From JAKAVN01 sp963796565 (GTDB lineage: Bacteria > Desulfobacterota > Binatia > Binatales > Binataceae): a stretch of DNA of 64,000 nt. Positions 15,858 through 24,180 of the stretch are shown here, in pieces. The translations under genes and the position numbers were made by a program. The stretch's first letter is position 1, and every line of letters begins with the position of its first letter. The stretch is from assembly GCA_963796565.1 (NCBI GenBank), contig CAWCMA010000004.1, positions 62,001 through 126,000 on the forward strand, written 5' to 3'. The notes beneath the pieces were generated by a model. It saw only the letters and a list, made by a program, of their open reading frames with translations. It had not been told where the DNA came from and ran no database searches.

Positions 15858-16772
15858 ATGCTGCTGCGGATAAGCCACAGGACTCGGTTCGTCTATGACC
15901 ATCCGGCGCGCGATTCGCACAACGAACTCCGGGTCAGGCCGTTGGACGATGCGGAGCAGCGCTGCCTCAATTTCGAACTAAGCATCGATCAGCCCGCGGC
16001 CGTACTTTCCTACCGGGACTTCTTCGGCAATCACGCGCATTCGGTTTCGGTCAGCACGCCGCATCGGGAGCTGACCATTGTCGCCCAATCGCTGGTCGAG
16101 CGCTTCGACGCGCCTCCCGAAGTATTCCCAGGCGTGACGTTCCGCGATTTTCTGGTCGAAGATGAGGCCCACGTAAGAGACTATTGGGAGTTTCTGAATC
16201 CGAGCCGCTACGTCCCGTTCAGCTCGCGGCTGCAGAAGCTGTTCTGGATGGCGCGGCCGGGCGATACCGAGGACGTCGCAATCTACGTGGCGCGAATCGT
16301 GGCTTGGGTGCGCGATCAGTTCGACTACCAGAAGGCCAGGACGCATGTTCATTCCAGCCTCGACGATATTCTTAAATCCGGCGGCGGAGTGTGCCAGGAT
16401 TTTGCGCATCTGACTATCGGGCTGTTGCGGCTGGCCGGTGTGCCCGCCCGCTACGTCTCGGGCTATCTGGCCCCGACGATTTCGCCCACGGGCAATGCGT
16501 CGTTCGGCGAGCAGGCGAGCCACGCCTGGCTCGAAGCGTGGCTGCCGTATGCGGGATGGACCGGCTTCGATCCGACCAATCGATATCGCACCGACGAACG
16601 CCATATCAGAGTCGCCGTTGGACGCGACTATGCCGACGTGCCGCCGCTGATGGGGGTATACCGAAGCCAGGCGGCCAACCAGGAGATGACGGTTGACCTC
16701 AATATCGAACACACCAGTACGACCGGCCCGACCGATGGAACCTGCGCTCCAGCGGGCGGCCAGGCGCAGTAG
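15858..16772 (+). CDS. Transglutaminase-like cysteine peptidase
   Basis: This 304-residue protein has an N-terminal beta region typical of bacterial transglutaminase-like proteins (LLRISHRTRFVYDHPARDSHNELRVRPL). The core carries the triad: Cys in SGGGVCQDFAH, His in QASHAWLEAWLP and Asp in WTGFDPTNRYRTDERHI. Members of this trio may cleave or transamidate the product of the ATP-grasp partner. No signal peptide is seen, so it is cytoplasmic. It closes the three-gene cassette, and the fused HATPase-GNAT gene starts 12 bases later and is probably in the same transcript. Confidence 0.88.
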   Translation: MLLRISHRTRFVYDHPARDSHNELRVRPLDDAEQRCLNFELSIDQPAAVLSYRDFFGNHAHSVSVSTPHRELTIVAQSLVERFDAPPEVFPGVTFRDFLVEDEAHVRDYWEFLNPSRYVPFSSRLQKLFWMARPGDTEDVAIYVARIVAWVRDQFDYQKARTHVHSSLDDILKSGGGVCQDFAHLTIGLLRLAGVPARYVSGYLAPTISPTGNASFGEQASHAWLEAWLPYAGWTGFDPTNRYRTDERHIRVAVGRDYADVPPLMGVYRSQAANQEMTVDLNIEHTSTTGPTDGTCAPAGGQAQ

Positions 16773-16784
16773 TGGACCTCAGGC

Positions 16785-18362
16785 GTGAAAATTCCCGATA
16801 AGTTATTCCGCGCGCGAATCAACAGTGTCGACGCGGTCATAGCCGCCGGCTCCGCAATCGAGCGGTTGGCGTTGTCCCACGGGATTCCCCCGCAGGAAGC
16901 CAGCCGGTTCCGTTTCACGGTCGAGGAGCTTTGCGGCGAGCGGCTTGCCCAAGTCCTCGGTTCGCCAGCGCAGGCTGGGGCAGTGGTCAGTTTGGAGCTG
17001 GGCCCAGGTGAATTCGCGGTAATAGTCGAAGATTCCGGCAGTCCCATCGACGCGACCCATGTTTCCGCGGGTGCCAAAGGTTGGCTGGCTCAATTGATGG
17101 CGCGGGGTTTCGCTGATCGTTTGCATGCCAGCTTCCAGGGACGAACGGGCAACCGCTGCGAGATCGTAAAAATGCTGGGTAAGCGGTTGCGCTCCGAGTT
17201 GAGCAATACGGAAATCGGCGGCTCAGCGACCAAGGCCGAGGTTGAGGCTGACGCCGGCGCACCAGGCAAGTCCAACTCCGCAGCAGCCGCTTCAATCCAA
17301 TATCGGAACATGGTCCCCGAAGACGCGCTTGGAGTTGCGAGCTGCTTTTACCACACCTATGGCTTCACCGCGCCTATCGCCGACGAGGTCATTTACCATC
17401 CTGACCGATGCGCCGCTCAGGTAGGCGCCGGCCTTCATCTCGGCACTGTCGCGACCCTCGCTGACGGCCGGATCGTCGGGCATATCGCGATAACCCGCGA
17501 GCGTCTCGACGACCCAGTTGGCATCAGCGGATTTCTGGTGGTGGATCCCGAATTCCGCGGCCACGGGATCGCGGACGCTTTGAGCGATAGCAAGCGGGTT
17601 CGCGCACAGGAGGCGGGGATGCGCGGGATCCTCGGGATGGCGGTGACGGTGCACACGGCAAGCCAAAAGACCAGCCTGCGCGAAGGTGGCCGTGAGGTGG
17701 GGATACTGCTCGCTGCGCAGGAGGACCAGGTGGTGATGCAAGGAATTGCCACCGACGCGCGCCGTGAGCGGCATGCGGTGGTGCCATTTTTCACGAAAGT
17801 GGGCTCGGACACGCGGCGCCAGCTATTCCCCCCGATGATCTACCGCGACATCGTCGAGCAGATTTATACCGCCTGCGGTCTGGAACGTGAATTATGCGGC
17901 GTGCAACCATTGGACGCGGACACTTTGCCGGACCACACCGCTCTGAACGTCTCAGTGTTGAAGGGCGCGCGGTTTGCGCGGATTCGCGTTGCCGCCTATG
18001 GGCGCGACTTCCTGAGCGAGATTCTTCACCTGGTTGGCGACCTCCATCAGCATCATGTCAATGTGATCAGGCTGGAGATGCCGTTGTTCGACCCTTGCAC
18101 TGCCAATTTCGGCCGGGCTGCGGAGGAGCTGGGCTTCAGCTTTGCAGCCATCTTCCCGGGGATGGCGTCGGGAGACCTGTTATGCGTGCAGTCGCTCGAT
18201 CGAATCGAGGTTGATCCCGCGTCGATTCGTATTGCCTCCGACCACGGAGCGGAAATACTGGCAGCAGTGCTTGCGTCACGGGACCGGGTACTTTTGTCGA
18301 CTACTTCCCGGACGCTCGAGGGCGCCGCGGCCGCGGTCGAAGGCGCCGCTCAAAAGCTCTGA
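16785..18362 (+). CDS. Fused degenerate HATPase / GNAT acetyltransferase protein
   Basis: The protein has 525 residues in three parts. Residues about 10-135 resemble an RsbW/SpoIIAB-type HATPase: the G1 box is VEDSGSP (81-87) and a G2-like region is AGAKGWLAQLMARGFADRL, but the Mg-binding Asn of the N box is replaced (FTVEELCGE, with Glu52 at the expected Asn). Residues about 172-310 are a GNAT domain with the acetyl-CoA loop VVDPEFRGHGIADAL. The last 200 residues are unassigned and end in an Ala-rich tail. The start is GTG 16785. It lies 12 bases behind the transglutaminase gene, suggesting a role with that cassette. The kinase function is probably lost and the acetyltransferase function probably active. 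Confidence 0.7.
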   Translation: MKIPDKLFRARINSVDAVIAAGSAIERLALSHGIPPQEASRFRFTVEELCGERLAQVLGSPAQAGAVVSLELGPGEFAVIVEDSGSPIDATHVSAGAKGWLAQLMARGFADRLHASFQGRTGNRCEIVKMLGKRLRSELSNTEIGGSATKAEVEADAGAPGKSNSAAAASIQYRNMVPEDALGVASCFYHTYGFTAPIADEVIYHPDRCAAQVGAGLHLGTVATLADGRIVGHIAITRERLDDPVGISGFLVVDPEFRGHGIADALSDSKRVRAQEAGMRGILGMAVTVHTASQKTSLREGGREVGILLAAQEDQVVMQGIATDARRERHAVVPFFTKVGSDTRRQLFPPMIYRDIVEQIYTACGLERELCGVQPLDADTLPDHTALNVSVLKGARFARIRVAAYGRDFLSEILHLVGDLHQHHVNVIRLEMPLFDPCTANFGRAAEELGFSFAAIFPGMASGDLLCVQSLDRIEVDPASIRIASDHGAEILAAVLASRDRVLLSTTSRTLEGAAAAVEGAAQKL

Positions 18363-18481
18363 CTATTCAGGCCGGCGCCAGGCCGGCGTGTTCGTAGCTG
18401 TTCATCGCGACAATCTCGGTTGAGGAACGGTCGCGCCTGTATGCTGCCGCAAGCGTGACGTCGACGAGGACAATACCGACG

Positions 18482-20350
18482 CTATGCGGCCGTGGACTGG
18501 GGCGGCATTCGGACGTCGAATTTCGGAGGTTCGGTTTTGAGCGGCGGCTGAGCGCCGGGTGGTCCCGGAATTTCCGGCGCAGGGCCCGGCTCGCATCGCA
18601 GCAATACCATTCTGCCGGTGCCGTCCAACTCGGTCGGATGACTCACCAGGACGGCGCGAAACTCCGCACGCGTCGAAGGCGGCAGCCGCAGGAATTCCTC
18701 GCGCCATGCGATCAGATAATCGGGACGCGGCCCGCTCCAGATCGACACCACCGGCAAGTTGCGCTCGCTGTAATAGGCAACGTCATAGTTGAGCGCCCCC
18801 ATGTAGCCGACACTGTGCGTTCCGATGAGGTTCATCGCCTCGTACGTAAACGGCTCCAGCGTGAGCGTGTTGGCCAGCGCCGGCACCACGAACAGATTGG
18901 CCGCGAGGGCGAGGCAGACAGTCCCGCCGGTCGCCGTCACGCATAGGCCCTCGGCGCTCTGACGGCCGCGCATCGCGAACCCGCCGATCGCGATCATGGC
19001 GATTGCGAGCCCCGTCGCGACGAACGGATGGGCCGCCGCGGCGAGTTGGAGCTGCGGTACGAAATCATAGTTGGTGATGCTCAGATTTTTCAGCGCTAGT
19101 TCCAGCGCATGAGGCGCGAAGGCGAGCAATCCCAAACCGAGCAGTGCGGCGACACCGGCGAGGCCGAAGAATATGGCGGCGAGCCGCGTGAGCCAACGGA
19201 TCAAGCGCTCCGAGACATCCGGAACGCGTGCGGCGGCCTCCACGTAAATTGCCAGCAGGGCGGCGAGGGCGGGATAGAGCGCGAGCAGATAAACGCCGCG
19301 CTTGCTCTGCGGCAGGTTGTAAAAGAGCAGCACCATGGCGAACCAGACCATCAGGTAGGATAGCCGCGGGTCCATCCGGCGCGGGCGGCGCGCGGCCTGC
19401 ACGAAAACGATCAGCAGCAGCGGCGTCCACGGCAGGAAGCCCACCATCAGCGCCGCCTCCATATAATAGAAGGGATGGGCGTGACCCTCATGAAAGGCGC
19501 CGCCGTGTACAAAGCGGAAGAGGTTTTCGGCCAGGATTTGCTTTTGCACGAACGGCATCCCGCCCGTCAGCGCCGCGGCCAGGTACCATCCTCCGGCCAG
19601 CAGGGCGACCAGCGCGGCGCCGCGTCCCAGGCGCAGCTCGGGCAACAGGTTCCATCGGCCTTCGATCGCGATCCACACCAGCGCGACCAGCGCCGGCAGG
19701 ACGAGGCCCACCGGTCCCTTGCTCAGCACGGCCATCGCGATCGCGAAGTACAGCGTCATCCGGCGCTGCGTCAGTCCCTCGGCTATCAGGATGAACTCGA
19801 AGAACGCTATTTCGAGGAAGAAGGTGAGCGTCATGTCGACGCGCGCGCCGCTGCCGGCCTGCAGGTACTGTACCGTGGTGCCGAGGATAAGCGCCGAGAG
19901 CAAGCCGATACGGTCGTCGAACAAGCGACGCATGTACAGATACGCGGCCAGCATCCCGCCGATCGCGAACAGTCCAGAGGGCAACCGCACCGTCCATTCG
20001 CTGATGCCGCCGGCGAGCATCGAAATCAGCACCGCCAGCCAGTGCATCAGGAGCGGCTTGGAGGGGACCTCGATTCCCGCGCGCAGCGGCAGGATGAATC
20101 CCCCGCCGTGCAGCATGTTGAAAACGGTGACCGCCTCGCGCGGCTCGCCCTTGGTGTAAAACGGATAGCCGCCGAGATTGACCAGGAAGAGCGCCGCGCC
20201 CAGCAGAAGGAGGACGAGAATCGACAGCGGCGGCTCGGCCAGATCGCTGAACCAGGCCATGCCGCGCGCGCCATTGGCGACGTATGACGGCTCTGACGGG
20301 GGCTCAACAGACGGCGAGGGCTGAGTAGCGCTTGACGGCGCGTCATCCAT
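18482..20350 (-). CDS. Glycosyltransferase family 39 (ArnT-like) membrane protein
   Basis: This 622-residue polytopic membrane protein has about 12 hydrophobic helices. The first periplasmic loop carries YPFYTKGEPREAVTVFNML, matching the acidic catalytic loop of ArnT/PMT enzymes (D/E-x-R/P-x-A type), and later VPSKPLLMHWL and AVLSKGPVGLVLPAL are ArnT-like. Such enzymes move a sugar from an undecaprenyl-phosphate carrier to lipid A, protein or another envelope acceptor. The donor and acceptor here are unknown. The C-terminal soluble domain ends in a Pro-rich tail. Nearby uppP would recycle the same lipid carrier, which fits an envelope role. Confidence 0.8.
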   Translation of the reverse strand: MDDAPSSATQPSPSVEPPSEPSYVANGARGMAWFSDLAEPPLSILVLLLLGAALFLVNLGGYPFYTKGEPREAVTVFNMLHGGGFILPLRAGIEVPSKPLLMHWLAVLISMLAGGISEWTVRLPSGLFAIGGMLAAYLYMRRLFDDRIGLLSALILGTTVQYLQAGSGARVDMTLTFFLEIAFFEFILIAEGLTQRRMTLYFAIAMAVLSKGPVGLVLPALVALVWIAIEGRWNLLPELRLGRGAALVALLAGGWYLAAALTGGMPFVQKQILAENLFRFVHGGAFHEGHAHPFYYMEAALMVGFLPWTPLLLIVFVQAARRPRRMDPRLSYLMVWFAMVLLFYNLPQSKRGVYLLALYPALAALLAIYVEAAARVPDVSERLIRWLTRLAAIFFGLAGVAALLGLGLLAFAPHALELALKNLSITNYDFVPQLQLAAAAHPFVATGLAIAMIAIGGFAMRGRQSAEGLCVTATGGTVCLALAANLFVVPALANTLTLEPFTYEAMNLIGTHSVGYMGALNYDVAYYSERNLPVVSIWSGPRPDYLIAWREEFLRLPPSTRAEFRAVLVSHPTELDGTGRMVLLRCEPGPAPEIPGPPGAQPPLKTEPPKFDVRMPPQSTAA

Positions 20351-20503
20351 CGCAGTGAGGATACAGATTCAGCAGGCGGGAAACATCGCGCGAGCGCGGT
20401 TGCTGGGCCCTCGCGACGAAGCTGGCGCGCCGGCCTACCCGGCACCCAGCGGATGCTTCAACGCCGGCGGACACGCCGCGTGCGCGGCGCATGCGGGCGC
20501 TCC

Positions 20504-20707
20504 TCAGTATTTCTTTTCGACTTTGATCCGCGCGTTATCGTCGTAGCAGTAGAGCGCCGTCGCTTCCTCGTCGCGGGTGCGCTTGTGCGAGCCGTCGCAA
20601 AACGGCTTGTTCTTGGAGAGGCCGCAGGCGCAGATGTACACCGGCAGCTCGGTGCCCTCGGCGATTTCGTAGGGAGTTTTGCGCTCGTGTTCAACCAATC
20701 GGGACAT
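20504..20707 (-). CDS. CDGSH-type [2Fe-2S] protein
   Basis: This 67-residue protein contains the complete mitoNEET-type motif CACGLSKNKPFCDGSH, with three Cys and one His binding a [2Fe-2S] cluster. Such small proteins act in redox sensing or iron-sulfur transfer. ATG 20707 is chosen because an AGAGGAAATCGCC ribosome-binding region directly precedes it, although the frame is open to 20773. Two tandem copies of a palindromic 15-mer lie 54-84 bases upstream (20761-20791) and may control it. The neighbours are a DMT transporter and the glycosyltransferase on the same strand. Confidence 0.88.
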   Translation of the reverse strand: MSRLVEHERKTPYEIAEGTELPVYICACGLSKNKPFCDGSHKRTRDEEATALYCYDDNARIKVEKKY

Positions 20708-20760
20708 GGCGATTTCCTCTGTTTTTGCGGGGCGCGGTTTGGCGATGCGCGCCGTGATTT

Positions 20761-20791
20761 TTGAGCCGCTCACTTATTGAGCCGCTCACTT
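20761..20791 (-). promoter_or_regulatory. Tandem palindromic operator-like repeats upstream of the CDGSH gene
   Basis: The 15-mer TTGAGCCGCTCACTT occurs twice, at 20761-20775 and 20777-20791, separated by one base. Each copy holds the palindrome TGAGC-C-GCTCA. The 16-base period puts the two sites about one and a half helical turns apart, a common arrangement for TetR- or MarR-type regulators. No regulator gene is adjacent. Confidence 0.5.
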
Positions 20792-20870
20792 GTGAGGCAC
20801 TAAAGACCAGCCTGAATCGTTAGTCAAACCGTCGCACGGCGGCGTATGGCAAAGTCAATTCGTGGCGAGG

Positions 20871-21869
20871 TCAATTCATCGGTTGATGGATCGCTTCCGC
20901 CGCCTCGGCGGAAGTGATCGGCACGCGGCGCACGCCTTCAGCGCCGAGCACCAACAGCAGCACACCAGCGATTGCCAGAAGTATCCCGATAAAATCGCGC
21001 AGCGTTGCATGCTCGCCCAGGAAGACGATCGCGCACACGATCGATAGCAACGGAATGCCCGGAATGACCAGCGCGGTCGTCCATGCCAGTGACAGCCGGT
21101 TGATCGCCGCATACCAGGCCAGCGAGGCAAGGAAATAGCAGACGACGCCGGTCGCGAGGATCGTTCCGAGGACCACCGGGTCGGCTAGTTGCCCAATCGC
21201 GCGCGGATTGACCACCGCCAGGGCCAGGATCAGCACGACAGCGGCGTAGCCGTAGCGCGCAGCGGTCATGCAGACCGGTGACAGCGGCGGCATCACCGGA
21301 AGCGACAGGACATGCGAGGTCTGCCACAGCAGCGGCGTCCCCGCGACCAGCATCGCCGCCCAAGCCGGCGAATAGGCGCTGCTCGACGCGTCGATCGTCG
21401 AGACGATGCCGGTGATTATGATTGCGGTCGCGCCGAGTTGGCGGAGCGTAGGGCGCTCGCCGGCGAACAGTGTCGCGAGCAGCAGCGAGTAGACCGGCTC
21501 ACTCTGGAGCAGCAGAGTGCCGGCTACCGCGTCGATGCGGCGCAGGCCGAAGATCAGGGTGAGCGTCGTTACGACCGTTCCGATTATCGAAAGCAGCAGC
21601 AGCCGCATCCGGTAGCGCCGGTCGACCAGCATGCTCAACTCGCCGCGCGCGTACACGACCGGCAAGACGCATAGCGTCGCGACCAGCGCGCATCCGGCCG
21701 CGAAAAGCATCGGGTCCAGCCGCGTGGCGCCGAAGCGCATCAGGGCTGGCTGGGTGGCGGCGGTGACCGTGCACAGCGCCGCCATCGCGATTCCGACGCC
21801 GCGATTGCTCAGCCCGGCGATAGAAGGTCTTGAAACGATGGCCGCTGCGTCCGTCCACCTATGTGCCAC
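20871..21869 (-). CDS. EamA/DMT-family transporter
   Basis: This 332-residue drug/metabolite transporter has ten predicted helices in two EamA repeats. The first repeat ends with the typical DAVAGTLLLQSEPVYSLLLATLFAGERPTLRQLGATAIIITGI and the second with LSLAWTTALVIPGIPLLSIVCAIVFLGEHATLRDFIGILLAIAGV. The family exports or exchanges small metabolites, and the substrate is not predictable. The N-terminal 25 residues are polar and may be an over-extension. It is on the same strand as uppP upstream (59-base gap) and the CDGSH gene downstream. Confidence 0.85.
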   Translation of the reverse strand: MAHRWTDAAAIVSRPSIAGLSNRGVGIAMAALCTVTAATQPALMRFGATRLDPMLFAAGCALVATLCVLPVVYARGELSMLVDRRYRMRLLLLSIIGTVVTTLTLIFGLRRIDAVAGTLLLQSEPVYSLLLATLFAGERPTLRQLGATAIIITGIVSTIDASSSAYSPAWAAMLVAGTPLLWQTSHVLSLPVMPPLSPVCMTAARYGYAAVVLILALAVVNPRAIGQLADPVVLGTILATGVVCYFLASLAWYAAINRLSLAWTTALVIPGIPLLSIVCAIVFLGEHATLRDFIGILLAIAGVLLLVLGAEGVRRVPITSAEAAEAIHQPMN

Positions 21870-21928
21870 TGCTTTGCGTCACTGCTGTGCACCACTGCGC
21901 GCCGATAAAAGAGGCCTGGTGCGCTCGA

Positions 21929-22714
21929 TCAGCCACGGGCGAAGAAGACGCCTATGACCAACGCGGCGAGCAGCAACCGATAGACCGCGAACACGACGTA
22001 ATCGCGCGTCCGCACGTAACGGATCAGGAAGGCGATTGCGATGAGGCCGAAGACGGCGGCCGAGATGAAGCCAAGGCCGACCGACAAGTCGAGACCTTCA
22101 TGGACGAGTTTGCGGGCCTCGACCAGACCAGCGCCAGCGATAATCGGCGTCGCCATCAGGAAAGAGAAATTGGCCGAGTCGCCGCGCTCGACCCTGACCG
22201 CACGCGCCATCGTGATCGTGGCTCCGGAGCGCGAGACTCCCGGTATGATCGCCAGCGCCTGGCTGAAGCCGATCGCCAGCGCGTCCCAGTAGGTCATTTC
22301 GCTCATCGTTCGCTTTTGCGGCGAGAGCTTGTCGAACGACCATAGCAGGACTGCCAGAATCGCCATCGCTATGGCGATCAATAGCGGAGAGCGAAAAGTA
22401 GTTTCAGCCTGCTTCTCGAACGCGAGGCCGATTATCGCTCCGGGAATCGAGGCTGCGATCAGGAGCTGCAGGAGACGACGCTCGGCGGGATGGCCTCCAC
22501 CTATCGAACGCGCCATCGCGATCCAGTCTTCCCAGTAGTAGATGAGAAGCGCCACGAGAGTGCCCAGGTGCAGAGCGACATCGAAGGCGAGGCCTGGATC
22601 CTTCCATTTGAACAGCCAGGGGACGAGCACCAGATGGGCGGAACTGGAGATGGGGAGAAACTCGGCCAACCCCTGCACAGCGCCCAGGATTATCGCTTGG
22701 AGATGTGGAATCAT
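21929..22714 (-). CDS. uppP: Undecaprenyl-diphosphatase
   Basis: This 261-residue integral membrane enzyme of the BacA/UppP family dephosphorylates undecaprenyl diphosphate so that the lipid carrier can be reused for peptidoglycan and surface glycans. The two defining motifs are QGLAEFLPISSSAHL near residues 14-28 and PGVSRSGATITMA near 157-169. The length and the eight-helix pattern are normal. The ATG at 22714 starts directly with the family N-terminus. It is one of several minus-strand envelope genes together with the glycosyltransferase. Confidence 0.95.
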   Translation of the reverse strand: MIPHLQAIILGAVQGLAEFLPISSSAHLVLVPWLFKWKDPGLAFDVALHLGTLVALLIYYWEDWIAMARSIGGGHPAERRLLQLLIAASIPGAIIGLAFEKQAETTFRSPLLIAIAMAILAVLLWSFDKLSPQKRTMSEMTYWDALAIGFSQALAIIPGVSRSGATITMARAVRVERGDSANFSFLMATPIIAGAGLVEARKLVHEGLDLSVGLGFISAAVFGLIAIAFLIRYVRTRDYVVFAVYRLLLAALVIGVFFARG

Positions 22715-22836
22715 TATTTTTCAGCCACTTACCTCATAGAGAGCCCGCTCAGCACAAAACTTTGCGCTTTCGGCTGGGAAGCGGGGTTAGGGTCAAACAG
22801 CTTGGCAAGACTCCAAAACCTGCATAAGATACTGTG

Positions 22837-23193
22837 ATGAGTTCTGGAAGCAAATCAGGCGCCACCGCATCGTTGCTTCGCGGCGGCGCAAAGGGCAATG
22901 TTGTGCCCTTGCGAGAGGGAAGCATCGTGACAGGCAGGGGTGTCAGAGTGGGTGACGAAGCTTTGCCGCATTTGGAGGCACCGCGCCGTTTCCCGATTGT
23001 CTCGAGCCTGCCACGCCTGCCGCTGATGATTCCGGATGAAATCCTCGACTACTACGGCTGGGTCTTCTGTCAGGGGGGATTCCTGAATCTTCAAATGACC
23101 TTCGAGCAATTTCTCACCGTCGTCGCTGCCGTCAGCCCTACCGGACTTTGTCCGGAATACGACGAGAGCCGCCCGGTTCAGACTAGCGATTGA
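22837..23193 (+). CDS. Hypothetical protein
   Basis: This 118-residue protein has no family that I recognise. The first 60 residues are Gly/Ser/Arg-rich and probably flexible. The second half is more ordered, with PLMIPDEILDYYGWVFCQGGFLNLQMTFEQFLTVVAA and one Cys. ATG 22837 is used, with GTG 22834 directly before it. It stands alone between the divergent uppP start and the convergent lipoprotein gene. The codon use matches the neighbours, which supports a real gene. No function is proposed. Confidence 0.5.
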   Translation: MSSGSKSGATASLLRGGAKGNVVPLREGSIVTGRGVRVGDEALPHLEAPRRFPIVSSLPRLPLMIPDEILDYYGWVFCQGGFLNLQMTFEQFLTVVAAVSPTGLCPEYDESRPVQTSD

Positions 23194-23267
23194 GCGGCCC
23201 GCGCGCGTTCGCCTGAAGTCTTCTCTTCTCGTATACGACATACGGTTCAGCGCTGCGCGCGACGCCC

Positions 23268-23963
23268 CTATTCGGACGAACTCGGCTTCTCCGGGGTCTT
23301 TTTCAGCATATCGCTGGCGACCCAGATGCTCTGGAAGGGAGTGACGTCGGTGGGCGAGCTAAGGCTATTGTCCTTAGCGATCTGCCGCCAGTTGTCCTCG
23401 TTGCCAGTCACACGCTTGGCCAGTCCCTTAAGGTCCTCGTTGGGCAGAAGCGTGAAATTGACTCCGCCGGAGGCGGGGGTGCTGGAGGGGGGCGGGTACT
23501 TGGCCGCCAACTCGTCGATTTCGCCGAATAGAGCGAAGCGCTTGCTGGCCTTGTAATCGGCGATCTGATTGTCGGCGATGCCTTCGGTATGGACGTTGAC
23601 CACGACCTTGCTCTTCTGGCTGCCTTCGGGCGTGACCTGGATCTCGTAGCGATAGCGCGGCTGCACTCCGACCAAACTCTGCATCACCCCAACCTTGGTG
23701 TCGGCGTTGCGCCATAGCGTCAGCAGGGAATTGTTGGGGCCGACCTCGAACAGGATGCCGTCGCCGCGCAGGGCATCCTGGGTCAGGAGAAAAGTATCGT
23801 GCACGGGAAAGTTGACCTCGTGCTCCTCGCCCAGGGCGGAGTCCGCGGTGTTCCAGTGCTCGCTGGCGCCCCATAGTCCGACGTAACATCCCGCCAGCAG
23901 GGACATCACGCCCACAGTTACCCAGAGCGCCCATTTCGCCGCGGACGGATTATACTTTGCCAT
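23268..23963 (-). CDS. Lipoprotein with C-terminal LysM-like domain
   Basis: The protein has 231 residues. The N-terminus MAKYNPSAAKWALWVTVGVMSLLAGC is a type II signal sequence with lipobox LLAGC, so Cys26 would carry the lipid. The middle region (LGEEHEVNFPVHDTFLLTQDALRGDG and following) is a beta-rich domain that I cannot name. The end (FTLLPNEDLKGLAKRVTGNEDNWRQIAKDN and QSIWVASDML) matches the LysM layout for peptidoglycan binding, followed by a polar tail. ATG 23963 is chosen because it puts the signal sequence first. Its 217-base upstream region faces the divergent FAD oxidoreductase gene. Confidence 0.65.
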   Translation of the reverse strand: MAKYNPSAAKWALWVTVGVMSLLAGCYVGLWGASEHWNTADSALGEEHEVNFPVHDTFLLTQDALRGDGILFEVGPNNSLLTLWRNADTKVGVMQSLVGVQPRYRYEIQVTPEGSQKSKVVVNVHTEGIADNQIADYKASKRFALFGEIDELAAKYPPPSSTPASGGVNFTLLPNEDLKGLAKRVTGNEDNWRQIAKDNSLSSPTDVTPFQSIWVASDMLKKTPEKPSSSE

Positions 23964-24180
23964 TGTGACAGCCTGAGAAGCGCGGCGCGCACGCATCGTT
24001 CAGACAACCCAACAGACAACCATGCGCCCTAGGCGCACGCAAGATGACGGGCGCCGCGGGTCGGTTGATTTCACCCGTTCATATGCGCCGCCGTCTTGTG
24101 TTAAAAAATTGTGGCGGGTGCGCCGCCGCCCCACAAGGCTCATTTACCGCACCGTCCTCCAACGCTAAGATTCACGGCCC
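23964..24180. other. Divergent intergenic control region
   Basis: These 217 bases separate the lipoprotein gene (minus) from the FAD oxidoreductase gene (plus). They contain a perfect inverted repeat TGCGCC-CTA-GGCGCA at 24023-24037 and an A-rich stretch GTTAAAAAATTG near 24100-24112 that could form part of a promoter. I could not fix a convincing -35/-10 pair on either strand. Confidence 0.35.

Noticed and set aside
24023..24037. Perfect inverted repeat TGCGCC-CTA-GGCGCA as a terminator or operator
   Set aside because: The arms are short, very GC-rich and single, with no T tract. Such repeats arise often by chance in this composition. It is kept only as a note in the intergenic entry.
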